Shown here: positions 7,461-12,662 of the stretch, one piece after another
Layout: the number at the start of each line of letters is the position of its first letter
Numbering within the stretch: position 1 is the first letter of the stretch
Origin: JBBDIM01 sp040880405
GTDB taxonomy: Bacteria; Planctomycetota; Planctomycetia; Pirellulales; Pirellulaceae
DNA length: 12,662 nucleotides
NCBI GenBank assembly: GCA_040880405.1
Contig: JBBDIM010000184.1
Span: 1 to 12,662, forward strand
Direction of reading: 5' to 3'
Position numbers and translations under genes: made by a program
The notes under the pieces: model-generated
Seen by the model: only the letters and a program-made list of their open reading frames with translations
What the model was told of the DNA's origin: nothing
Database searches by the model: none

Positions 7461-7547
7461 CGTGAAAAAGGGGGCAGGACTCTTTTCCCCAAACCGTTGT
7501 CAATTGGTACACGCCAGATGAAAAAGAGTCCTGACCCCTTTTTCACG
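7461..7547. repeat. Palindromic repeat element, copy 2 (REP/RAYT-type)
   Basis: Arms at 7461-7488 and 7520-7547 are inverted complements over 28 nt with only a few mismatches, for example GGGGGCAGG against GGGGTCAGG. The loop (7489-7519) is 31 nt, as in copy 1 at 3994-4077, and related in sequence. It lies between the phytanoyl-CoA dioxygenase-like gene (stop at 7570) and the TIM-barrel gene (start at 7395), both leftward, so here the element sits in a 5' region and not in a convergent gap. Confidence 0.85.
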
Positions 7548-7569
7548 CGCGGCAGGTGACACTGCTGTG

Positions 7570-8304
7570 TTAGGCATGGGCACCCAAAAAAGGGACGGCC
7601 AAATGCATGGGCTCTTCTGTGTTCGGTTTATATAGCGGTTCTGGGCTGTACTGCGTGACGTAGGCCCGTCGCATTTGGTCGGTTTGATTTTGGCCGCTGC
7701 GGTGGAATGTGAGTGAGCTAAACACCACCAAGCTGCCCGCCGGAACAATCGCCGGGACCCCTTCCTCTCGGCCGAAGTAGCCGACCTTGTCTCCCGTTAC
7801 CGGATCGCGGATATGTTCCACCAGTGACTTGATGCCGACGGTAGAGTAGGGCAGCACATAGGCGGTGCCGTTTTCGAGCGTCATGTCGTCAACTGCCGCC
7901 CAAACGGTGACATACGGCCGATGCGGAAAGCCGAGGTAACCGGAATCCTGATGCCACGAGAACGAAATCCCTTGCTCCGCGGCCTTCACCACATACTGAT
8001 CATAAAACAGGTAAGCCTCCGGCCCGATGGTGGCCCGGCAGACTTCGGCCATCAAATCGCTGAAAACATACTCCGAAAGTCGTGGCGCTTGATCGTACTT
8101 CTTGGCAATGTGGTATCGTTTGCCCCGATGACTGATGTGGATGTGGTCGGTCCCCAGACGGTCCATTTCCTGATGCATCGAGTCGATCAGGTAATCGCAC
8201 GAGTTGCGGAGGACTTCCAGGTGCTCGGCGGGAATGGCCCGTTCCAGGATGAAGTAGCCTTCCTCTTGGTATTGCTGGCGGTGGGTGTCGGTAATGATTG
8301 ACAT
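7570..8304 (-). CDS. Phytanoyl-CoA dioxygenase (PhyH) family Fe(II)/2-oxoglutarate oxygenase
   Basis: Protein of 244 residues, somewhat short for the family but complete. It starts with the typical 'YQEEGYFILERAIPAEHLEVLR' region (12-33; quoted in part). The metal-binding facial triad is visible as H118-x-D120 in 'FSWHQDSGY' and H201 in 'SLTFHRSG'. R212 or R213 ('MRRAYVTQYSPE') is positioned to bind 2-oxoglutarate. Such enzymes hydroxylate small molecules using O2 and 2-oxoglutarate in the cytoplasm; the substrate here cannot be inferred. I chose ATG 8304 because the conserved region begins just after it; a longer frame would begin at a TTG (8367) inside a strong hairpin. The ribosome site before 8304 is weak. 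A 92-nt gap with a large hairpin separates it from the DUF1559 gene upstream. Confidence 0.93.
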   Translation of the reverse strand: MSIITDTHRQQYQEEGYFILERAIPAEHLEVLRNSCDYLIDSMHQEMDRLGTDHIHISHRGKRYHIAKKYDQAPRLSEYVFSDLMAEVCRATIGPEAYLFYDQYVVKAAEQGISFSWHQDSGYLGFPHRPYVTVWAAVDDMTLENGTAYVLPYSTVGIKSLVEHIRDPVTGDKVGYFGREEGVPAIVPAGSLVVFSSLTFHRSGQNQTDQMRRAYVTQYSPEPLYKPNTEEPMHLAVPFLGAHA

Positions 8305-8345
8305 GCGGAAAATCGTGAGGGTGTTGGTAAAACAATTGTCGGATT

Positions 8346-8389
8346 GCACTGCCTCGGCCCTTCCCAAACGAGTGAAGGGCCGAGAGTGC
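8346..8389. terminator. Strong intergenic hairpin between DUF1559 A and the PhyH-like gene
   Basis: Arms 8353-8363 (CTCGGCCCTTC) and 8374-8384 are exactly complementary over 11 bp with a 10-nt loop. The stem extends by GCACT/AGTGC (8346-8350 with 8385-8389) across a 2-nt bulge, giving about 16 bp. It begins 8 nt past the DUF1559 A stop on the minus strand. There is no T-run after it, so it may be a Rho-dependent or processing structure and not a classical intrinsic terminator. Confidence 0.55.
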
Positions 8390-8396
8390 GAATCGA

Positions 8397-9335
8397 TTAC
8401 GGCAAGGTTTTCGGCTGGCCGCTGTTGCGGGCGGCGATCCGGTTATACAGCAGGAAATCGATCGTTTCCGGCACAAACCGCACCGAGCCATCACCCATTA
8501 GGAAATTACACCCGCCGGGGTGTTTGCTGCCGAAGTTGTTGTCACGGTCGCTCAAAGAGCCAAGCAGCGGGCCGTTCATCGGCGAGGCGGTGCTGCGAGT
8601 AGAGTGATAGCCCCAGCGGTACTGAAGTCCATCTACATTGCTCTGCTGGACGCCGTCAATTAGATCTCCGTTTGTGTCGCGAAACTCCTCGATCCGCTTT
8701 TCTCCGATGGCGAAGGTGTTGGACAGGCCATCCTCGACCATGGCGAATGTTAGCTGGCCGTTCCGCTGGTTGCCGGTGTCACGAGGCCGCAGAAACATGC
8801 CGTTGGCCTGGGTTGGATCGGTGGTGTTCGTATGACTCGCGACGCCATTGGGCAATTCGCCGCCAGCGCAGAAGGCGTAGTCTCCATGGTGAGTCGAGCC
8901 GGTTTTTACCGGGGGACGTCGTGAGGGGCAGAAGTACGTGCTGATCGGATCCAAGTTCTGAAAAACCGCCACGTTGTCTGAATGGTCGACCGCGAGTTCG
9001 ATATTGAACGCGTCGTGAAATTGTTGCTGTTCAATGTAGGGCAAAATTACAATCCAGCCGCTGAATACGGCGTAACGCCAAACTCCGGTGTGTGACTCCG
9101 GTGGCCTGGAAAAACTGGCCGCCGGGATGACGCCGTAGGTGTCGTGAAAGTTGTGAACGCCCAATCCCATCTGTTTCAGGTTGTTGGTGCATTGCATCCT
9201 CCGGGCCGCTTCACGGGCCTGCTGAACCGCGGGCAGTAGCAGGGCGACTAACACGCCGATGATGGCGATCACCACCAGCAACTCAACGAGCGTGAAGCCT
9301 TTGGCGGCTCCTGGGGAAGTTGTTCGAATACGCAT
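8397..9335 (-). CDS. DUF1559 prepilin-type protein A
   Basis: Protein of 312 residues. A type IV prepilin-like leader begins 'MRIRTTSPGAAKG|FTLVELL' with the processing site after G13 and Glu at mature position 5 (E18), followed by a hydrophobic helix (about 14-35). 'PAVQQAREAARRMQC' continues the N-terminal helix as in pseudopilins. The C-terminus has the H-X9-DG motif (H272 to D282-G283, 'HPGGCNFLMGDGS'), the signature of planctomycete DUF1559 proteins. The protein is thus probably cleaved by a prepilin peptidase and anchored or secreted at the envelope; its function is unknown. ATG 9335 fits the leader length and has AGAGGTG (9344-9350) upstream; a frame from 9404 would add a 23-residue extension before the leader. 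It lies 74 nt downstream of the lipoprotein gene and is paralogous to the protein at 10005-10964. Confidence 0.94.
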   Translation of the reverse strand: MRIRTTSPGAAKGFTLVELLVVIAIIGVLVALLLPAVQQAREAARRMQCTNNLKQMGLGVHNFHDTYGVIPAASFSRPPESHTGVWRYAVFSGWIVILPYIEQQQFHDAFNIELAVDHSDNVAVFQNLDPISTYFCPSRRPPVKTGSTHHGDYAFCAGGELPNGVASHTNTTDPTQANGMFLRPRDTGNQRNGQLTFAMVEDGLSNTFAIGEKRIEEFRDTNGDLIDGVQQSNVDGLQYRWGYHSTRSTASPMNGPLLGSLSDRDNNFGSKHPGGCNFLMGDGSVRFVPETIDFLLYNRIAARNSGQPKTLP

Positions 9336-9343
9336 GAGAAAAG

Positions 9344-9350
9344 CACCTCT
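9344..9350 (-). promoter_or_regulatory. Ribosome binding site (AGAGGTG) for DUF1559 A
   Basis: AGAGGTG on the minus strand ends 8 nt before ATG 9335. It supports that start, which also gives a normal short prepilin leader, over the ATG at 9404. Confidence 0.65.
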
Positions 9351-9390
9351 TGAAAATTGACAACAAGGAAAAAACGTACATAGGACATTT

Positions 9391-9400
9391 GGCAATTGCC
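9391..9400. promoter_or_regulatory. Perfect palindrome GGCAATTGCC upstream of DUF1559 A
   Basis: A 10-nt perfect palindrome lies about 56 nt upstream of ATG 9335, in the 74-nt gap after the lipoprotein gene. It could be an operator for separate expression of DUF1559 A; a 10-nt palindrome can also occur by chance. Confidence 0.25.
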
Positions 9401-9409
9401 GCATGCGAG

Positions 9410-9847
9410 CTAGAGCTCAAAGTCGATCACGGTCGGCTCCTCTCCGGCACTTTCACCCACGGTGGCCTTGAGGGGGGTTCGCATCAGGCTCGAATAATTG
9501 GCTGGCAGCAGCGATTCCGGCGCGACATAGTTCGGATCATCGGGGTCGAGTGTGGTATCGGTTTCGGTCTGGTAGGTGATGATCACCTTATACTCGCCGG
9601 GAACCGCTTGCAGCTCATAGGTGCCATCCGGTTGGATATTGCTACGCGCACGAGACGCTGCTTCTTCGGTAGAATTGAATAGCACGCTGCCGCGGGGAAG
9701 TGGTTTGCCATCCAAGGAAACCTTGCCTTTGACGGTGGTCGTTGCTGGTCCGGATTCGCCGCAACCGACGGTGACAGTTAAGAGGACAAATAATAGTAGA
9801 ACGAGCCATTGTTTGAGATGGCGAAGCGACGGGGTAGTACGATACAT
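9410..9847 (-). CDS. Small lipoprotein with carboxypeptidase regulatory-like (beta-sandwich) domain
   Basis: Protein of 145 residues. A hydrophobic segment 'WLVLLLFVLLTVTVGC' (14-29) ends in a loose lipobox (TVG-C29), so the mature protein probably carries a lipid on C29. It then has 'VKGKVSLDGKPLPRGSVLF' (39-57), 'DGTYELQAVPGEYKVIITY' (74-92) and an Asp-rich loop, the pattern of a transthyretin-like/carboxypeptidase regulatory-like beta-sandwich common in small planctomycete lipoproteins. It lies between the two DUF1559 genes, a recurring arrangement in these bacteria (recalled). ATG 9847 was chosen over a TTG at 9883 because it gives a normal signal length; its ribosome site is weak. Probable surface or envelope accessory protein to the neighbouring DUF1559 proteins, an inference from context only. 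Confidence 0.9.
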   Translation of the reverse strand: MYRTTPSLRHLKQWLVLLLFVLLTVTVGCGESGPATTTVKGKVSLDGKPLPRGSVLFNSTEEAASRARSNIQPDGTYELQAVPGEYKVIITYQTETDTTLDPDDPNYVAPESLLPANYSSLMRTPLKATVGESAGEEPTVIDFEL

Positions 9848-9947
9848 CAAGGTGTTTCCAAAGGGGGAGGTTGAAAAACGCAACCGCGAGGGAGCGCGGT
9901 AGCCGATTTACGCGGGAGTGGCTTGAGTTTGGGTTGTCCAATCTCCG

Positions 9948-9961
9948 CACGCTGCCGCGTG
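9948..9961. repeat. Small hairpin CACGC-TGCC-GCGTG
   Basis: A perfect 5-bp stem with a 4-nt loop lies in the 157-nt gap between DUF1559 B and the lipoprotein gene. It may affect the transcript leader of the lipoprotein gene. No other feature is visible in this gap apart from the T-run structure next to the DUF1559 B stop codon. Confidence 0.3.
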
Positions 9962-9990
9962 ACGAGAGTTGTTTTATGGAAGTCCGTAAT

Positions 9991-10015
9991 AAAAAAAAGG
10001 TTCACTATGGTAGTG
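9991..10015 (-). terminator. Weak intrinsic terminator candidate after DUF1559 B
   Basis: On the minus strand a short hairpin CACTA-CCA-TAGTG (10003-10015) overlaps the stop codon of DUF1559 B and is followed after AACC by a run of eight Ts (9998-9991). The stem is only 5 bp and A/T-rich, so its strength is doubtful. The position directly at the gene end favours a terminator role. Confidence 0.4.
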
Positions 10016-10964
10016 TGGCGGGACGACCGCTGTTGCGGGCCGCTACCAGGTTGTAAACGAGATGGTCAATGGTCTCTGGCACGAAGCGGACCGATCCATC
10101 GCCCAGCAAGAAGTTGCAACCACCCGGATGCTTGCTGCCGAAGTTTGCATCCAAATCGTTTAGGGCACCGAGCAGTGGTCCATTCATCGGGGAAGTAGTA
10201 TTCCGAGTGGAATGATATCCCCATCGAAAGTGGACCCAGTCGATTTGCGCTTGCTCCACATTGTCGATCAGGTCATTATTCAGATCTCGAAACTCCTCGA
10301 TCCGCTTTTCCCCAATGGCGAAAGTGTTCGACAAACCATCCTCGACTTGGGCGAAGGTCAGTTGCCCCGGCCTTTTGTAGGGCTGTCCGTTGGATTCACT
10401 TCGCGGTCGGAGGAACATGCCATTAGCTAGTGCCGGATTCACGGTGTTGCAGTGACTGGCGGTACCGTTGGGCAATTCACCTCCAGCGCAGAACGCGTAG
10501 TCGCCCCGGTGGTAGGCACTGTCGGGAACCCGCTCTGGTGGCCGACGCGAGGGACAGAAGTATCCGGCGATCGGATCGACCTGCTGGAAGACATTTACAT
10601 TGAAGGTAGAATCCACCGCTTGTTCAATATCGAAAGCATCATGAAATTGCTGCTGTTCTATGAACGGCAATAGTACCACCCACCCACTAAAGCGAACGTA
10701 ACGCCAAATACCAACTTGGTTGTCCGGGTCAGGCGGTTGTGAAAAACTGGCGGCAGGAATGACGCCGTGGGTATCGTGAAAATTGTGGACCGCTAGTCCC
10801 ATCTGCTTCATGTTGTTGACACACTGCATTCGGCGGGCCGCTTCGCGGGCTTGCTGCACTGCCGGCAAAAGCAACGCGACCAGCACGCCGATAATGGCGA
10901 TGACCACCAATAATTCAACTAACGTAAAGCCTCTAGCGGTTCGACGGACGGATGCATTCGTCAT
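10005..10964 (-). CDS. DUF1559 prepilin-type protein B
   Basis: Protein of 319 residues with the same design as protein A at 8397-9335: a short leader 'MTNASVRRTARG|FTLVELL' cleaved after G12, Glu at mature position 5 (E17), a hydrophobic helix, and the H-X9-DG motif (H279 to D289-G290). The last 41 residues match protein A at 34 of 41 positions, and long stretches such as the N-terminal helix and 'GLSNTFAIGEKRIEEFRD' are identical, so the genes are paralogues from a duplication, now diverged in the middle. ATG 10964 is preferred over 11147: it gives a normal leader and has AAGGA (10972-10976) 7 nt upstream, whereas the longer frame begins with an unrelated 61-residue extension. Envelope pseudopilin-like role expected; function unknown. 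Confidence 0.94.
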   Translation of the reverse strand: MTNASVRRTARGFTLVELLVVIAIIGVLVALLLPAVQQAREAARRMQCVNNMKQMGLAVHNFHDTHGVIPAASFSQPPDPDNQVGIWRYVRFSGWVVLLPFIEQQQFHDAFDIEQAVDSTFNVNVFQQVDPIAGYFCPSRRPPERVPDSAYHRGDYAFCAGGELPNGTASHCNTVNPALANGMFLRPRSESNGQPYKRPGQLTFAQVEDGLSNTFAIGEKRIEEFRDLNNDLIDNVEQAQIDWVHFRWGYHSTRNTTSPMNGPLLGALNDLDANFGSKHPGGCNFLLGDGSVRFVPETIDHLVYNLVAARNSGRPATLP

Positions 10965-10971
10965 TGTGAAG

Positions 10972-10976
10972 TCCTT
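10972..10976 (-). promoter_or_regulatory. Ribosome binding site (AAGGA) for DUF1559 B
   Basis: AAGGA on the minus strand ends 7 nt before ATG 10964 and supports the short prepilin leader as the true N-terminus. Confidence 0.6.
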
Positions 10977-11015
10977 GTCGAAAAAAAGATTACGAGATGA
11001 CAACCAAAAAGAGAA

Positions 11016-11028
11016 AAGTGTCACACTT
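11016..11028. promoter_or_regulatory. Perfect hyphenated palindrome AAGTGT-C-ACACTT
   Basis: Two 6-nt arms around a single base lie 52-64 nt upstream of ATG 10964, in the 179-nt gap between the Gfo/Idh/MocA gene and DUF1559 B. The size and place fit an operator for a dimeric regulator. It matches no motif I recognise, and no regulator gene is nearby. Confidence 0.35.
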
Positions 11029-11115
11029 CTCCACGAAGGGAGCGAGGTCGCCAAACCCCTTCGGCGAAGCTTATTTGTGACAAAAATGAAAAGGATAAAA
11101 CGCTTAGGTCTCAGT

Positions 11116-11150
11116 AAAAAAAATTGGGGGTGGATACGGCTTCTCAAGCC
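11116..11150 (-). terminator. Possible terminator after the Gfo/Idh/MocA gene
   Basis: On the minus strand a perfect GGCTT-GAG-AAGCC hairpin (11150-11138) overlaps the stop codon, and an alternative GGTGG/CCACC pairing extends to about 11129. A run of eight Ts (11123-11116) follows. The spacing is only acceptable with the alternative stem, so this is tentative. Confidence 0.3.
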
Positions 11151-12469
11151 ACCTCATATCCCGCTCGCTGTGCGCGGCTGAGGTGGGTGTTGGCCTGGTC
11201 GTCGCCGGGAAACGTTTCTGATTTGGGATCCCACGTCAACGGTCGGCCGACTCGCATCGCGATGTTGCCCAGGTGGCATACCGTGGCGCTGCGATGCTGG
11301 CTTTCGATATCGGAGACCGGCGTTTTCCGGGCCTGGACACAGTCGAAAAAGTTGCCCATGTGGTTGACAATGGCATCCAACTTCCCGGCCCGTTCGGGGC
11401 GCTCCTGGTTATCGAAGTCGTAATGTTTGAACTGGTCGCGGGGCAGGGGATTGGTCGCTAGGTCCTCGACCGGTTTGCCACTGATGGTGCCGCGGTTCAC
11501 AAACAGCCGGCCCTCGCTACCGGTGAACAGGATGCCGTTGCGGCCGGTGTCGGAGACGGTCATTACCACGCCACTGGGATAGGTGTATTTGGCGTTAAAC
11601 GACTTCGCGACATCGAAATGATTGTCGCCCGCATTGGGGTAATCGGCGGTCCCTTCGATCAGCACCGGATCTTCTCCGATCGCCCAGTTGGCGATGTCCA
11701 AGTGATGGGCGCCCCAATCGGTCATCTGACCACCGCTGTAGGCATACCACCAACGGAACGTGTAATGCGAGCGCTCCGGAATGTACGGCATGTCGGGTGT
11801 CTGACCTTGCCATAGTTCCCAATTGAAATGTCCTGGGATCTTTCGGGTCTCAAACGGCCCACCCTGTTCGTTGGGGCCGAGGATCACCTCCACGCTTTCC
11901 AGCTTCCCGATGCGACCTTGCCGCACCATCTCGACCGCTAGGCGGAAGCGAGAATCACTTCGTTGCCACGAACCGACCTGCACCACCTTTCCCGTTTCGG
12001 CCACGACATCGCGAATGACCTTCCCTTCATCGATGGTCAAAGTCAGCGGCTTCTCACAGTAGACGTCCTTGCCGGCGCGGCAGGCGTCGATCAGCATTTT
12101 CGCGTGCCAATGATCCGGCGCGCCGATCGTCACTACGTCGACGTCTTTCCGGGCGAGCAACTCCTGATAGTTTTCGTAGTCCCCCGGGCTACTACCGAAG
12201 CTCGCCTTGGCCTGTTTGCGGACATGGAAATCGACATCGGCGACCGCGACGATATCGCCATATTGCTGGGCCTTTTCGGCGATGACGGTCCCTTGGTATC
12301 GCAGACCGATCGATCCCACGCCCAGACGCTCGACTTTGTTTCGGGGTTTGTCTTGAGCCAAGGCAGGAAAACTCCAGAAGCCGCTCGTCGCGACCGCGGT
12401 AGTCGTGACTGCCGAGGCGGAAAGAAACGCGCGACGATTGGGGAGGTCGCGAGAGGGGCGTTGGGGCAT
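11144..12469 (-). CDS. Tat-exported Gfo/Idh/MocA family oxidoreductase
   Basis: Protein of 441 residues. The N-terminus 'NRRAFLSASAVTTTAVATSG' (11-30) is a Tat signal with twin Arg at 12-13 and a likely cleavage after 'ALA' (38). A Rossmann nucleotide-binding motif follows, G50-V-G52-S-I-G55. The family motif E139-K140-P141 ('VYCEKPLTL') marks the catalytic-lysine region, and 'TDWGAHHLDIANW' (250-262) has the conserved His/Asp residues of the C-terminal domain. Relatives oxidise or reduce sugars, inositols and similar substrates with NAD(P) carried in with the folded protein. ATG 12469 is chosen over 12511 because AAGGAG (12477-12482) lies 7 nt upstream and the Tat signal then begins normally. 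It is the most upstream of the leftward genes; a 179-nt gap precedes the DUF1559 B start. Substrate cannot be assigned. Confidence 0.95.
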   Translation of the reverse strand: MPQRPSRDLPNRRAFLSASAVTTTAVATSGFWSFPALAQDKPRNKVERLGVGSIGLRYQGTVIAEKAQQYGDIVAVADVDFHVRKQAKASFGSSPGDYENYQELLARKDVDVVTIGAPDHWHAKMLIDACRAGKDVYCEKPLTLTIDEGKVIRDVVAETGKVVQVGSWQRSDSRFRLAVEMVRQGRIGKLESVEVILGPNEQGGPFETRKIPGHFNWELWQGQTPDMPYIPERSHYTFRWWYAYSGGQMTDWGAHHLDIANWAIGEDPVLIEGTADYPNAGDNHFDVAKSFNAKYTYPSGVVMTVSDTGRNGILFTGSEGRLFVNRGTISGKPVEDLATNPLPRDQFKHYDFDNQERPERAGKLDAIVNHMGNFFDCVQARKTPVSDIESQHRSATVCHLGNIAMRVGRPLTWDPKSETFPGDDQANTHLSRAQRAGYEVA

Positions 12470-12476
12470 GAGGAGG

Positions 12477-12482
12477 CTCCTT
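12477..12482 (-). promoter_or_regulatory. Ribosome binding site (AAGGAG) for the Gfo/Idh/MocA gene
   Basis: AAGGAG on the minus strand sits 7 nt before ATG 12469 and favours it over the start 14 codons upstream. Confidence 0.7.
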
Positions 12483-12542
12483 GAAGTGGGGTTTATGCAT
12501 GTGATTCCCACAATCTTAAATAGGATCTCTCCGCCTGTCTTT

Positions 12543-12572
12543 CGCTATTTGCGGAAAAATGATCCGCTATTT
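12543..12572. promoter_or_regulatory. Candidate operator: nested direct and inverted repeats
   Basis: CGCTATTT occurs at 12543-12550 and 12565-12572. Overlapping them is the inverted repeat GCGGA-N7-TCCGC (12551-12567). The cluster lies 74-103 nt upstream of ATG 12469, in the presumed promoter region of the oxidoreductase gene. Its repeat symmetry suggests a regulator-binding site, but no known motif is recognised. Confidence 0.35.
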
Positions 12573-12588
12573 TGTCACTTCGCATCCA

Positions 12589-12662
12589 GGGGATGAGTTC
12601 AATTACGAAGAGTCGGAGGTCCAGAAGTTCCGGCCGCGGTCCCCGTAATTGACCTTATCCCC
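12589..12662. repeat. Palindromic element at the window edge
   Basis: The left arm 12589-12607 (GGGGATGAGTTCAATTACG) pairs with the right arm 12644-12662 over 19 nt with two mismatches, around a 36-nt loop. The right arm ends at the last base, so the element may extend further. The (C)AATTACGGGGAC type of sequence resembles other REP/RAYT-associated palindromes (recalled). It differs in sequence from the elements at 3994 and 4133. Confidence 0.75.

Noticed and set aside
8304..8367. Longer N-terminus for the PhyH-like protein
   Set aside because: It would start at TTG within a strong hairpin and add 21 residues not matching the family start; ATG 8304 is more likely.
10965..11147. 61-residue N-terminal extension of DUF1559 B
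   Set aside because: It would place the prepilin cleavage site after more than 70 residues, far beyond a normal leader, and it lacks the AAGGA site that precedes ATG 10964.
5775..12469. A single long leftward operon or new multi-gene system
   Set aside because: Gaps of 74-180 nt with hairpins and repeat elements separate the genes and the functions do not form a recognisable pathway. No defence, toxin-antitoxin or secretion module is seen.
11963..12484. 173-residue plus-strand frame opposite the oxidoreductase gene
   Set aside because: The minus-strand frame carries a Tat signal, the Rossmann motif and the EKP motif; the plus-strand frame has no motif and is its shadow.

Overview
The window looks like a chromosomal segment of a planctomycete, most likely a Pirellulales/Rhodopirellula-like bacterium. 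This is judged from gene content, not from a marker gene. The signs are two prepilin-type DUF1559 proteins with the H-X9-DG motif, a small lipoprotein of the 'VKGKVSLDGKPL' type, Tat-exported Gfo/Idh/MocA and TIM-barrel isomerase-like proteins, a phytanoyl-CoA dioxygenase-like enzyme, moderately high G+C, and several palindromic intergenic repeats.

Layout. 30-3953 (+) is a 1307-residue exported protein with a central TIM-barrel-like (GHL10-type) region and a C-terminal jelly-roll-like module. 3954-4252 is a convergent gap holding two large palindromic elements. 4253-4597 (-) is a HIT (HinT-like) protein. 4598-5017 is a divergent promoter region. 5018-5599 (+) is a 193-aa exported protein of unknown function. 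5600-5774 is a convergent gap with two short palindromes. From 5775 to 12469 every gene is on the minus strand, in transcription order from the right: Gfo/Idh/MocA oxidoreductase (12469-11144), DUF1559 protein B (10964-10005), lipoprotein (9847-9410), DUF1559 protein A (9335-8397), phytanoyl-CoA dioxygenase-like protein (8304-7570), TIM-barrel isomerase-like protein (7395-6469) and DJ-1/PfpI protein (6338-5775). Gaps of 74-180 nt, several with hairpins, palindromes or a repeat, suggest several transcription units. Only lipoprotein-DUF1559 A (74 nt) looks like a close pair.

How the genes work together. The Tat-type oxidoreductase and isomerase-like proteins, the GHL10-like protein and the dioxygenase fit the carbohydrate and small-molecule catabolism that planctomycetes carry out at the cell envelope, but no single pathway can be reconstructed. 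The DUF1559-lipoprotein-DUF1559 block is a surface or pseudopilin-like cassette, and its two DUF1559 genes are clearly paralogous.

No RNA gene, CRISPR array, transposase, integrase or recognisable defence system was found. The most unusual content is non-coding: four kinds of palindromic element, one present in two diverged copies with a conserved loop, sit in the gaps between genes. For five minus-strand genes I prefer a start downstream of the longest possible reading frame, based on ribosome binding sites and signal sequences.
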